In this document: one piece after another, positions 31,856 through 40,830 of the stretch
Numbering within the stretch: the first letter of the stretch is position 1
Layout: the number at the start of each line of letters is the position of its first letter
From: Novosphingobium sp.
Lineage (GTDB): Bacteria > Pseudomonadota > Alphaproteobacteria > Sphingomonadales > Sphingomonadaceae
Direction: 5' to 3'
Assembly: GCF_020852455.1 (NCBI RefSeq)
Contig: NZ_JADZAT010000014.1
Span: forward strand, 1 to 64,000
Length of the DNA stretch: 64,000 nt
The notes under the pieces: generated by a model
Databases searched by the model: none
What the model saw: only the letters and a program-made list of their open reading frames with translations
Told to the model about the DNA's origin: nothing
Made by a program: the position numbers and the translations under genes

Positions 31856-33214
31856 TCAGCGATAGCAGACTTTCCGCACCGCGGCGGCAATCCGTCCGGC
31901 GTCGATCAGCGCCGCCTTTTCCAGGTTTGCGGCATAGGGCAGCGGCACGTCTTCATCGCACACCCGCAGCACGGGCGCGTCGAGATGGTCGAAGCCGTCT
32001 TCCATGCAAATTGCCATGATCTCGGATGCGATCGAGCATTGCGGCCAGCCTTCTTCGGCCACCACCAGACGGTTGGTCTTGGCCAGCGAGATCAACACCG
32101 CTTCGCGATCGAGCGGGCGCAGGGTGCGCAGGTCAAGCACTTCGGCGTCGATCCCCTCACCCGCCAATTGCTCAGCCGCTTCAAGCGCCAGACCGACCCC
32201 GATCGAGTATGAGACGATCGTAACGTCCTTGCCCTCGCGCATGATCCGCGCCTTGCCGATCGGCAGGACATGGTCGTCAAGCTCAGGCAGGTCGAAGCTG
32301 CGGCCATAGACCAGTTCGTTTTCCAGGAAGACGACCGGGTCCTCGCTGCGGATCGCGGCCTTGAGCAGGCCCTTGGCGTCCGCCGCATCGTAAGGCGCGA
32401 TCACGATCAGCCCGGGGACATTCGCGTACCACGGGCCATAGTTCTGGCTGTGCTGCGCGCCCACCCGGCTGGCCGCCCCATTGGGGCCGCGGAACACCAC
32501 CGGGCAGCGCATCTGGCCCCCGGACATGTAATTGGTCTTGGCGGCCGAATTGATGACGTGGTCGATCGCCTGCATGGCGAAGTTGAAGGTCATGAATTCG
32601 ACGATCGGACGCAGCCCGCCCATCGCCGCGCCTGCACCGATCCCGGCAAAACCGTATTCGGTGATCGGGGTGTCAATCACGCGCTTGGGCCCGAATTCTT
32701 CGAGCAGCCCTTGGGTGACCTTGTAGGCGCCCTGATACTGCGCAACTTCCTCGCCCATCACGAAGACGCGGCTGTCGCGGCGCATTTCCTCGGCCATGGC
32801 ATCGCGCAGCGCTTCGCGCACGGTGGATTGGCGCATGTTGGTGCCGGCGGGTATTGCCGGGTCCGAGGCGCGCGGCGCGGCGATCGGGCGATCAACTGGT
32901 GCGGGAGCGGGAACAGCGATCGGCGCGGGAGCGGCGACAGGCGCCGCAGCAGGGGCAGGAGTGGTGGCCGCGCCATCCTCGCCGATCACCGCAATGACGG
33001 TGCCAACCTTGACGCCTTCACTCCCTTCGGGAACCAGAATCTTGCCGATCACGCCTTCATCGACGGCTTCGAATTCCATCGTCGCCTTGTCGGTTTCGAT
33101 CTCGGCCAGGATGTCACCCGATTTGACCTCGTCGCCTTCCTTGACCAGCCACTTGGCCAGCGTCCCCTCTTCCATCGTCGGGGACAGCGCGGGCATTTTC
33201 AGTTCGATAGCCAT
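31856..33214 (-). CDS. pdhB: Pyruvate dehydrogenase E1 beta subunit with N-terminal lipoyl domain
   Basis: E1 beta of the pyruvate dehydrogenase complex, which with PdhA decarboxylates pyruvate using thiamine diphosphate. 452 residues: lipoyl domain 1-80 with the lipoylated lysine K43 ([12 protein letters not shown]), an Ala/Pro-rich flexible linker (about 83-118), then the transketolase-like beta domain ([44 protein letters not shown]). A lipoyl domain fused to E1 beta is an alphaproteobacterial arrangement. Its start overlaps the pdhA stop, so E1 subunits are coupled. E2 and E3 genes are not in the window. Confidence 0.97.
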   Translation of the reverse strand: MAIELKMPALSPTMEEGTLAKWLVKEGDEVKSGDILAEIETDKATMEFEAVDEGVIGKILVPEGSEGVKVGTVIAVIGEDGAATTPAPAAAPVAAPAPIAVPAPAPVDRPIAAPRASDPAIPAGTNMRQSTVREALRDAMAEEMRRDSRVFVMGEEVAQYQGAYKVTQGLLEEFGPKRVIDTPITEYGFAGIGAGAAMGGLRPIVEFMTFNFAMQAIDHVINSAAKTNYMSGGQMRCPVVFRGPNGAASRVGAQHSQNYGPWYANVPGLIVIAPYDAADAKGLLKAAIRSEDPVVFLENELVYGRSFDLPELDDHVLPIGKARIMREGKDVTIVSYSIGVGLALEAAEQLAGEGIDAEVLDLRTLRPLDREAVLISLAKTNRLVVAEEGWPQCSIASEIMAICMEDGFDHLDAPVLRVCDEDVPLPYAANLEKAALIDAGRIAAAVRKVCYR

Positions 33215-34290
33215 CAGTAGCTCTCCACCAGGACGTCGGTGTAGAGTTCGCTCATTTCAGGCTCCGGTGAGTTTTCGGCAAAATCGGCAGCCTCGTTAAC
33301 CTGGCTGCGGATCTGCTTTTCAATTTCCTTGAGGCGATCCTCGGCGACGCCGCGCTTCAGCAGTTCAGCTTTGGCGGCATCGATCGGATCGTGCTTCTCG
33401 CGCATTTCCTGCACTTCTTCGCGGCTGCGGTACTTGGCCGGATCGGACATCGAGTGGCCGCGGTAGCGGTAGGTGTGCAGTTCCATCAGCACCGGACCCT
33501 TGCCGGCGCGAACGTGAGCAACCGCCACTTCAGCCGCCGCGCGCACTTCCAACACGTCCATCCCGTTGACGCTAATCCCGGGAATGCGGAACGCAGTGCC
33601 GCGGCGATGGAAATGGGTTTCAGCCGAGCCGCGTTGGACAGCGGTGCCCATCGCATAGCCATTGTTTTCGACCACGAAGATCACCGGCAGGTTCCACAAC
33701 GCGGCCATGTTGAAGGCTTCATAGACCTGCCCCTGGTTGGCCGCGCCGTCGCCGAAATAGGCCATGCACAGCCCGCCATCCTCGCGGTACTGATGCGCGA
33801 AGGCCAGCCCTGCCCCCAGCGGCACCTGCGCGCCGACGATGCCGTGACCGCCATAGAACTTGTGGTCGGTGCTGAACATATGCATCGAACCGCCCTTGCC
33901 GCGCGAAATCCCCGCGCCGCGCCCGGTCAGCTCGGCCATGATGACCTTCGGATCGATCCCATAGGCGAGCATGTGGCCATGATCGCGATAGCCGGTGATC
34001 ACGCTGTCCTTGCCGCCATCGAGCGCGGATTGGAGCCCAACCGCAACTGCTTCCTGGCCGATGTAAAGGTGGCAGAAGCCGCCGATCAGGCCCAGGCCGT
34101 ACAGCTGCCCGGCCTTTTCCTCAAACCGGCGGATCAGCAGCATCTGTTCGTAGAACTTCAGCAGCTGCTCATCGCTGGCCGCAAAGCGCGGATTGGCATC
34201 GTGAGCATCCTGCAGGCTGCGCAGCGCGAAATTTTCGTCGCCAGCAGCAACCTTTGCAGGTGTCTTGCGGCTCGAACCGGTCTTGGCCAA
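33214..34290 (-). CDS. pdhA: Pyruvate dehydrogenase E1 alpha subunit
   Basis: 358 residues with the thiamine-diphosphate motif [31 protein letters not shown]. Phosphorylation-loop region [19 protein letters not shown] and the conserved [28 protein letters not shown] are also present. It forms the alpha2-beta2 E1 with PdhB. The lead gene of pdhA-pdhB, it lies 126 bases downstream of the FtsB-like gene on the same strand. Confidence 0.97.
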   Translation of the reverse strand: MAKTGSSRKTPAKVAAGDENFALRSLQDAHDANPRFAASDEQLLKFYEQMLLIRRFEEKAGQLYGLGLIGGFCHLYIGQEAVAVGLQSALDGGKDSVITGYRDHGHMLAYGIDPKVIMAELTGRGAGISRGKGGSMHMFSTDHKFYGGHGIVGAQVPLGAGLAFAHQYREDGGLCMAYFGDGAANQGQVYEAFNMAALWNLPVIFVVENNGYAMGTAVQRGSAETHFHRRGTAFRIPGISVNGMDVLEVRAAAEVAVAHVRAGKGPVLMELHTYRYRGHSMSDPAKYRSREEVQEMREKHDPIDAAKAELLKRGVAEDRLKEIEKQIRSQVNEAADFAENSPEPEMSELYTDVLVESY

Positions 34291-34416
34291 GTTGGGCTCC
34301 CCTGGGGTTTTGGAACGCTAGAGCGAGCCTATAGGGCCAGTTTGCCCTTAGGGAAACCGCCCCATACGTATTTCGCTGGCGAATTTTTCAGGCGGATCAA
34401 CGCCTGTGCGATCTGC

Positions 34417-34725
34417 TCAGTCGAGCAGCAGCACCATTTCGTCGGGATGGACCACGTTGAGGTCAGTGCGCAGCAACTGCCCGGCCATGTCGGCATCGAC
34501 GTGATTCGGGTTGAGCAGGGCAACGCGATTCTTCAAAACGTCACGCTCTGCCGAAAGCTGTTGCAGCTCCTTCTGGCGTTCGGTCAGCAAGCGGTTGTTT
34601 TCGCTCCACGAAATAAGTCCGCTCGGCCCGAAGAGCACCCACCCGCCCATCAACAGCAGGCAAGCCAGAGCCAAGCCCTGCGACATGCTTTCCTTGACCA
34701 GCTTTGGAGTTCCCCGCCCATTCAT
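34417..34725 (-). CDS. FtsB/DivIC-like septum formation initiator protein
   Basis: 102 residues from ATG 34725. One membrane helix near the N-terminus (GLALACLLLMGGWVLFG) is followed by a leucine-zipper coiled coil (NNRLLTERQKELQQLSAERDVLKNRVALL) and a short C-terminal domain (LLRTDLNVVHPDEMVLLL). This is the bitopic FtsB layout; FtsB bridges FtsL and FtsQ in the divisome. Short coiled-coil proteins diverge fast, so assignment rests on layout and on its usual position beside pdhA in alphaproteobacteria. Confidence 0.8.
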   Translation of the reverse strand: MNGRGTPKLVKESMSQGLALACLLLMGGWVLFGPSGLISWSENNRLLTERQKELQQLSAERDVLKNRVALLNPNHVDADMAGQLLRTDLNVVHPDEMVLLLD

Positions 34726-34808
34726 GGTTTGCACTAGAATCATAATTGATTCAGCAGTTCAACCCCTAAATTTGTCGCGAAAGGCAAGCTCGGTCGATTT
34801 AACTATCC

Positions 34809-34829
34809 ACAGCCTTGTTAACAGGCTGT
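34809..34829. other. Inverted repeat between tRNA-Arg and ftsB-like gene
   Basis: ACAGCCT and AGGCTGT form a 7-base-pair stem around TGTTAAC. It sits 84 bases before the FtsB-like start codon. It may end tRNA transcription or mark a promoter region; there is no long T run. Confidence 0.4.
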
Positions 34830-34854
34830 CTGCAGTAGGAAAATCGCTTGGGGT

Positions 34855-34873
34855 TGGTGCGCCCGACGGGATT
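34855..34873. repeat. Second copy of the tRNA-Arg 3' end
   Basis: The 19 bases TGGTGCGCCCGACGGGATT are identical to 34984-35002, which encode the CCA end, acceptor arm and part of the T arm of tRNA-Arg on the minus strand. The copies are in the same orientation, 129 bases apart start to start. After base 19 they diverge (G versus C). Confidence 0.85.
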
Positions 34874-34947
34874 GGCCTCGCCTTCGGCTCGGCCGTCTGC
34901 GCGCCAAAGGCGCTTCGACTCCGAATGGTTCGCTCCCGAAGCGTCAA

Positions 34948-34987
34948 ACCATCTTTCAGCAATGCCCGGGCATCACGGAAAGATGGT
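34948..34987. other. Long hairpin in the tRNA-Arg trailer
   Basis: ACCATCTTTC (34948-34957) pairs perfectly with GAAAGATGGT (34978-34987). The loop holds another perfect palindrome, ATGCCCGGGCAT (34962-34973). The right arm includes the tRNA CCA end and discriminator base, so in the precursor the 3' end would be base-paired. It could act as terminator or processing signal. Confidence 0.7.
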
Positions 34988-35060
34988 GCGCCCGACGGGA
35001 TTCGAACCCATGGCCCCCAGATTAGGAATCTGGTGCTCTATCCTGCTGAGCTACGGGCGC
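34984..35060 (-). tRNA. tRNA-Arg (anticodon CCU)
   Basis: Read on the minus strand the 77 bases give a complete cloverleaf. The acceptor stem is GCGCCCG/CGGGCGC with an encoded CCA; the D arm contains TAGCTCAGC, and the anticodon stem-loop is CCAGA-TTCCTAA-TCTGG with anticodon CCT. The T arm is GGTTCGAATCC. Decodes AGG. The FtsB-like gene follows downstream on the same strand. Confidence 0.97.
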
Positions 35061-35098
35061 GCCGCGATCCCCATAGGGGCGCAGCGGGCGCTAGGCAA

Positions 35099-35566
35099 TC
35101 AGTTGAGTTCGTCGGGCGGAGCGACCGGGAATGGCAGCGGCATCAGCGCTATCCCTTCGTCGAGCAGATCGCGCGCCTGTTCGGGCGTGGCCTGGCCGTG
35201 GATCGTTTCGGCTTCGCTTTCGCCATAATGCATCTTGCGCGATTCATCGGCGAAGTTCTTGCCAACCCAGCGTGATTGTTTGAGCGCCTCAGCCTGAAGC
35301 GTCGCCAGCTTGGCCATCAGTTCTTGGGCTTCGGGTGGGAGTTGACCGGCGAGCACCGGCTGCGCAGCGACTGCCGTCGTTTGTGCAAGCTGGTTACCCT
35401 TGCGGCCTACGCTGGGTGCCATCACCGCCTTTGTGACATCGGCCGTGCCGCAATGCGGGCAGCCTATCAGTCCACGCTGTTGCTGGGCGGCGTAGTCATC
35501 GGAGCTGGCGAACCAGCCTTCGAAGCGGTGGCCAAGGGGCCGGCATTCAAGATCGAAGACAATCAT
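35099..35566 (-). CDS. DUF1178 family protein
   Basis: 155 residues with the DUF1178 pattern: MIVFDLECRPLGHRFEGWF, a CPHCG knuckle (C36, C39), GLIGCPHCGT and the C-terminal EAETIHGQATPEQARDLLDEGI with ALMPLP at the end. The N-terminal cysteine C8 plus CPHC suggests a small zinc site. Function is unknown; the family is widespread in alphaproteobacteria. It follows the nitrilase gene after 9 bases and probably belongs to grx-nit-DUF1178 as one operon. Confidence 0.92.
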   Translation of the reverse strand: MIVFDLECRPLGHRFEGWFASSDDYAAQQQRGLIGCPHCGTADVTKAVMAPSVGRKGNQLAQTTAVAAQPVLAGQLPPEAQELMAKLATLQAEALKQSRWVGKNFADESRKMHYGESEAETIHGQATPEQARDLLDEGIALMPLPFPVAPPDELN

Positions 35567-35575
35567 TGCAGCTGC

Positions 35576-36394
35576 TTATGAGGCGATTTGCCGCTTGTTT
35601 GCAAGACACGGAACCTGCGACCGGATCGCGGCGATGCGCGCCGGATCAATCTCGGCAAAGCTCAGACCCGTGTCGCGACCGCCCATGTCGAGCAGCACTT
35701 CGCCCCACGGATCGACCACCAGGCTGTGCCCGAAGGTCTCGCGGCCATCGGCATGCTGACCAACCTGCGCCGCGCTGACGACATAGCCGGTCGCTTCGAT
35801 CGCCCGGGCGCGTTGCATCACATGCCAGTGCGCCTGGCCGGTTGGGACGGTAAAGGCCGCCGGGATCGCGATCAGATCGCACTCTGCGCGGCCATAGGCT
35901 TCGAACAGCGCCGGGAAACGCAGGTCATAGCAGATCGTAAGTCCCAGCCGGCCCAGCGGGGTATCGACCACCACCGGCCCTTCACCGGGGGCATAGGCAT
36001 TCGATTCCCGCCAGCTTTCACCGGTTGCCAGATCGACATCGAACATGTGGATCTTGTCATAGCGCGCAACCACTTCGCCGCTGGCGTCAATCACGAAGGC
36101 GCGGTTGGCCCAGCGGCCATCCTCGCGCAGCACGGCCATGGATCCGATCGCCACCCAGATTCCGGCCCCCGCCGCGGCTTCGCGCACCTGCGCCAGAAAA
36201 CTGCTGTCAGCCTCGGGCACGACCTGCTCTTTCGCCCGCTCGCGATTGCGATCAACCAGTGCGCTCATCTCGGGCGTGAACAGCATCGACGCCCCGCCCA
36301 TTGCCGCAGCACCGATTGCGCCAACAACCGTGGCAGCATTGGCCTGGGGATCAATCCCCGAGCACATCTGCAGCAGGGCGATGCGCCGGGGCAT
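35576..36394 (-). CDS. Carbon-nitrogen hydrolase (Nit1-like amidase)
   Basis: 272 residues from ATG 36394. The nitrilase-superfamily triad is visible: Glu in TPEMSALVDR, Lys in YDKIHMFDVDL, and the nucleophilic Cys in LTICYDLRFPALFE. The combination resembles the Nit1 branch, whose members hydrolyse deaminated glutathione, a side product of aminotransferases. The start overlaps the glutaredoxin stop (ATGA). That neighbourhood, with a glutathione-dependent enzyme, supports the deaminated-glutathione role, though it is an inference. Confidence 0.9.
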   Translation of the reverse strand: MPRRIALLQMCSGIDPQANAATVVGAIGAAAMGGASMLFTPEMSALVDRNRERAKEQVVPEADSSFLAQVREAAAGAGIWVAIGSMAVLREDGRWANRAFVIDASGEVVARYDKIHMFDVDLATGESWRESNAYAPGEGPVVVDTPLGRLGLTICYDLRFPALFEAYGRAECDLIAIPAAFTVPTGQAHWHVMQRARAIEATGYVVSAAQVGQHADGRETFGHSLVVDPWGEVLLDMGGRDTGLSFAEIDPARIAAIRSQVPCLANKRQIAS

Positions 36395-36657
36395 CAGCGG
36401 CCCAGCAGCGGATCGAGCTTGCCGGCGTGATCGAGCGCGTGAATATCGTCGCACCCGCCCAGCGCCTGGCCATCGACGATCACCTGCGGAACGGTCCGGG
36501 CGCCGGGCACCCGTGCTTCCATTTCGGCCTTCTTCGGGCCGCCAAGGGTGATATCGTATTCGTCATAGGCCACGCCCTTGCGATCCAGCAGAGCCTTGGC
36601 GCGCACGCAATACGGGCAGCCCCATTTGGTATAGATCTCGACTTTGGGCGTGGTCAC
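36394..36657 (-). CDS. grxC: Glutaredoxin (GrxC type, dithiol)
   Basis: 87 residues from GTG 36657, chosen because AGAGGAG lies just upstream and the protein then begins TTPKVEIYTKWGCPYC. The active site is C14-P-Y-C17, a dithiol glutaredoxin. TVPQVIVDGQALGGCDD holds the cis-Pro and glutathione-binding GG. It reduces disulfides with glutathione. The frame is open far upstream (to 37464), antisense to the small heat shock gene, but that part has no glutaredoxin character. Overlaps the Nit1-like gene and diverges from hsp20. Confidence 0.93.
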   Translation of the reverse strand: MTTPKVEIYTKWGCPYCVRAKALLDRKGVAYDEYDITLGGPKKAEMEARVPGARTVPQVIVDGQALGGCDDIHALDHAGKLDPLLGR

Positions 36658-36668
36658 GATGCGCTCCT

Positions 36669-36696
36669 CTTGAATTGCCGCCGGGCTATCATACAT
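36669..36696 (+). promoter_or_regulatory. Possible heat-shock (RpoH) promoter of the small heat shock gene
   Basis: CTTGAA at 36669-36674, then CATACAT at 36690-36696, spaced 15 bases, resembles a heat-shock sigma factor -35/-10 pair. A start near 36703 would give a leader of about 90 bases, the size expected for a ROSE thermometer. The match is loose. Confidence 0.3.
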
Positions 36697-36771
36697 GGTT
36701 ACCGGTGTCATGGTCCGCAATGGGGATGGCACCAGCTGCGGGGCGCCGATTTCGGGTCCCGTAATCGCACG

Positions 36772-36789
36772 ATTGCTCAGAAAGAGGAT
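36772..36789 (+). promoter_or_regulatory. ROSE-like RNA thermometer hairpin hiding the hsp20 Shine-Dalgarno
   Basis: ATTGCTC (36772-36778) pairs with GAGGAT (36784-36789) across loop AGAAA, leaving one G unpaired. The right arm is the Shine-Dalgarno of the gene starting at 36796. The TTGCT anti-Shine-Dalgarno with a bulged G is the hallmark of ROSE elements, which melt at heat-shock temperature and are typical of alphaproteobacterial small heat shock genes. Confidence 0.75.
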
Positions 36790-36795
36790 TATGCC

Positions 36796-37263
36796 ATGAA
36801 CCGTTTCGATTTCACTCCCTATCGCCGCACCATGGTCGGCTTCGACCGGCTGTTCGACCTGCTGGAAAATCAGGGCCGGATGAACAGCGGCGACAACTAC
36901 CCCCCGTTCAACATCGAACGCCGCGGCGAAGATGCCTATCGCATCACCCTGGCGGTGGCCGGCTTCAAGCCCGCCGATATCGAGATTACCGCCCAGCAGA
37001 ACCTGCTGGTTGTTCAGGGCAAGAAGGGCGAAGACACGTCCGCCGGCCAGTTCCTGCATGTCGGCATCGCCCAGCGCGGGTTCGAGCGCCGCTTTGAACT
37101 GGCAGACTATGTCCGCGTCGATGACGCCAATCTGGAAGACGGCCTGCTGCAGATCGATCTGGTCCGCGAAGTGCCCGAGGCGATGAAGCCCAAGAAGATC
37201 CCGGTCGGCACGCAGAAGACCCTGAGCGTGGTTCGCGACGACAGCGACAGCGCCGCAGCCTGA
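36796..37263 (+). CDS. Small heat shock protein (Hsp20/IbpA family)
   Basis: 155 residues from ATG 36796, preceded by AAGAGG. The N-terminus reads FDFTPYRRTMVGFDRLFDLLEN, as in IbpA. The alpha-crystallin domain follows (YPPFNIERRGEDAYRITLAVAGF to FERRFELADYVRVDDANLEDGLLQIDL). It is an ATP-independent holdase that keeps unfolding proteins soluble. The leader contains a ROSE-like thermometer and a loose heat-shock promoter match. An open frame extends upstream to 36301, antisense to the glutaredoxin gene, and should not be included. Confidence 0.95.
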   Translation: MNRFDFTPYRRTMVGFDRLFDLLENQGRMNSGDNYPPFNIERRGEDAYRITLAVAGFKPADIEITAQQNLLVVQGKKGEDTSAGQFLHVGIAQRGFERRFELADYVRVDDANLEDGLLQIDLVREVPEAMKPKKIPVGTQKTLSVVRDDSDSAAA

Positions 37264-37291
37264 CCTACTCAACTCTTGGCTAGAAAAGTTC

Positions 37292-37318
37292 GGGGGCGAA
37301 GCTTTTGGCTTCGCCCCC
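37292..37318 (+). terminator. Hairpin terminator after hsp20
   Basis: GGGGGCGAAG pairs perfectly with CTTCGCCCCC (10 base pairs, 7-base loop) 28 bases after the hsp20 stop. There is no clear T tract after it, so termination strength is uncertain. Confidence 0.6.
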
Positions 37319-37659
37319 ACGACGCTTTCACGCCGCCTTACCATTTCGTGATCGTCCGGGTCGCAGAAGACGATCAGATCCGGCAAGTTCGTACCGTCTT
37401 GCCATTGTCGGCAAGATGAAAGCGATGGGCCGATGATGGTCCCTTGCCATGCAAGGAACGACAAACGGACAAGGTTTGGAAATCCTTAAAGCCGCCTTGG
37501 CAGCTTGTTCCCAACCCGTCCACGATCATCTTGCGAGTCGCTTTCAGTTGCGTCCCGCTATCGGTTTCGAACGGCTCTTTGCAAGGATTTTCGCCGGTTT
37601 GCGTGCAGCATTTCGACAGTTGCACAACGCAGACCGACTAACCTCCTGAAACCATTCGA
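37319..37659. other. 341 bases without a recognised gene
   Basis: Region between the hsp20 terminator and the pyrG stop, less GC-biased than its surroundings. The most protein-like frame is minus strand 37374-37625 (GTG start, 83 residues, six Cys, e.g. MIVDGLGTSCQGGFKDF). A shifted frame downstream of it reads LPDLIVFCDPDDHEMVRR, as if one gene had been broken by a frameshift. AGGAGG lies 16 bases before that GTG. A plus-strand frame (37449-37649) is equally possible. No known RNA is recognised. Confidence 0.35.
37374..37625 (-). CDS. Possible small Cys-rich protein, doubtful
   Basis: 83 residues from GTG with six cysteines, no signal peptide and no recognised family. Third-position GC is only moderate. 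It may be a real small gene, a frameshifted remnant (a continuation in another frame looks protein-like) or chance. Given because nothing else occupies this interval. Confidence 0.2.
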   Translation of the reverse strand: MQLSKCCTQTGENPCKEPFETDSGTQLKATRKMIVDGLGTSCQGGFKDFQTLSVCRSLHGKGPSSAHRFHLADNGKTVRTCRI

Positions 37660-39306
<1,647 letters not shown>

Positions 39307-39402
39307 TTAATCCGAATGGGGTTGATCGGGCAAGCGCCCTTTGCGGCAATCCACAGCCACGCGCGAAATTAATCGCGCGGGCCACTTGCCAGACCGGAAT
39401 TG

Positions 39403-39789
39403 TTACTTGGTGGCGGGAGCAGTCGGCGCCAGAGCACCGGCCGGAGCCGGGCCTGGCTGGGCCGTGCCAGCACCACCCAGCGGATCGAGCGGCGCGGCGG
39501 GGGCCTGCTGCTGGACCGGAGCGGTCCGTTCCAGAGTCTGGTCAATGGTGCGATTGCTGCTTGAACGGGTCGCCAGTGCAGCAAGGACGATCGAAAGCAC
39601 CACGAACAGGGTGGCCAGGATCGCGGTCAGCCGGGTCATGAAATCGGCGGCGCCGCGCGCCGACATCAGTCCGGCCGGGCTGCCCCCGGTGCCCAGGCCG
39701 CCGCCTTCCGACTTCTGCATCAGGATGACGCCGATCAACAGCGCGGCAATGACAGCCTGGAGAACGGTCAGGAAAATGAGCAGCGACAT
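39403..39789 (-). CDS. secG: Preprotein translocase subunit SecG
   Basis: 128 residues from ATG 39789. Two membrane helices (LLIFLTVLQAVIAALLIGVIL and LTAILATLFVVLSIVLAALA) flank the conserved cytoplasmic loop MQKSEGGGLGTGGSPAGLMSARGAADFMTR. A Pro/Ala-rich C-terminal extension (APAAPLDPLGGAGTAQPG) follows, usual in sphingomonads. SecG assists SecYEG in protein export. The frame is open 11 codons further upstream. Confidence 0.94.
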   Translation of the reverse strand: MSLLIFLTVLQAVIAALLIGVILMQKSEGGGLGTGGSPAGLMSARGAADFMTRLTAILATLFVVLSIVLAALATRSSSNRTIDQTLERTAPVQQQAPAAPLDPLGGAGTAQPGPAPAGALAPTAPATK

Positions 39790-39860
39790 GGATGTTCCAA
39801 AAATAGAGGTGCTGGCGCGCATCTAGGCGCGCAAGGGCGATTGTGCAAGGCGCGAGGGGT

Positions 39861-40616
39861 TTACTCCCCGTCGATCGCCGCTGCAGCCACGATGGTCAGA
39901 AAGCTCTCTGCGGTAAGACTGGCTCCGCCCACCAGCGCGCCGCCAACATCCTCGGCCGCCAGCAATTCGGCCGCATTTCCGGCATTGACCGAGCCGCCAT
40001 AGAGGATGCGGACATCGGCCCCGCCCTCGCCCAGCAGCTCAACCAGCTTGGCCCGGATCGCACGGTGCATGGCGCTGACATCGTCAACCGAAGGAACGCG
40101 CCCGGTTCCGATTGCCCAGACCGGCTCATAAGCCACAGTCAGCTGTGCCGCGGCGACATCACCTTGCGGAAGTGAGCCGGCCACCTGTCCGGTGACGACC
40201 GCTTCGGCCTGTCCGGCATCGCGCTGCGCCTCGGTTTCGCCGACACAGACGATCACGCCCAGCCCGGCTGCCAGCGCAGCCTCAGCCTTGGCGCGAACAT
40301 CGGCATCGGCTTCACCGTGCATTGCGCGGCGCTCGCTGTGGCCGACGATCACAAACCCGGCCCCGGCATCGGCCAGCATCGCTGCGGCAACATCACCGGT
40401 GAAGGCACCCGAAGCCTTGGCATGGCAATCCTGCCCGCCCACCCCGATCGCCTCGGCCGCTTCGGCCATGGTGTGAACCAGCGTGAACGGCGGGGCAATT
40501 CCCACCTGGACGCCGGGGTGCCGGGCGGCGCCACGATCAATCGACCGTGCCTCGGCCAGCATCGCGCGGGTGCCATTCATCTTCCAGTTGCCGACAATGT
40601 AAGGGCGCAAAGCCAT
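39861..40616 (-). CDS. tpiA: Triosephosphate isomerase
   Basis: Interconverts dihydroxyacetone phosphate and glyceraldehyde 3-phosphate. 251 residues with substrate-binding VGNWKMNG, catalytic His in GHSERR and catalytic Glu in AYEPVWAIGTG. The C-terminal phosphate-binding loop is LYGGSVNAGNAAELLA. It diverges from ppiD across 214 bases and is followed by secG. Confidence 0.97.
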   Translation of the reverse strand: MALRPYIVGNWKMNGTRAMLAEARSIDRGAARHPGVQVGIAPPFTLVHTMAEAAEAIGVGGQDCHAKASGAFTGDVAAAMLADAGAGFVIVGHSERRAMHGEADADVRAKAEAALAAGLGVIVCVGETEAQRDAGQAEAVVTGQVAGSLPQGDVAAAQLTVAYEPVWAIGTGRVPSVDDVSAMHRAIRAKLVELLGEGGADVRILYGGSVNAGNAAELLAAEDVGGALVGGASLTAESFLTIVAAAAIDGE

Positions 40617-40830
40617 TATGGGTATTCCTCGCTGAACCTTTGTTGCCCGATCCGGTCAGGCCTGTTTCCTACGCGGTTAGACAAGCGCGGTGCCGCTTGT
40701 CAAAGCCCTTGCGACAAGCCGGGGGTGAAGCGCGCAGCCCCCATTGCCTGCAAGGCCAATGATCCGTAAAGCGCCGGCTTGATCCGCGCGTCGATCAGGC
40801 GCGCTTGGCAATATCAGACGACGGACCACC

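Noticed and set aside
34803..34811. Possible second DnaA box (CTATCCACA)
   Set aside because: One mismatch, isolated, and part of an inverted repeat; not enough support.
36301..36795. Extension of the small heat shock protein upstream to 36301
   Set aside because: Antisense to glutaredoxin and passes through the thermometer leader; ATG 36796 with AAGAGG fits the family.
36394..37464. 356-residue minus-strand frame ending as glutaredoxin
   Set aside because: Only the last 87 codons are glutaredoxin, with their own Shine-Dalgarno and GTG; the rest is antisense to the small heat shock gene.
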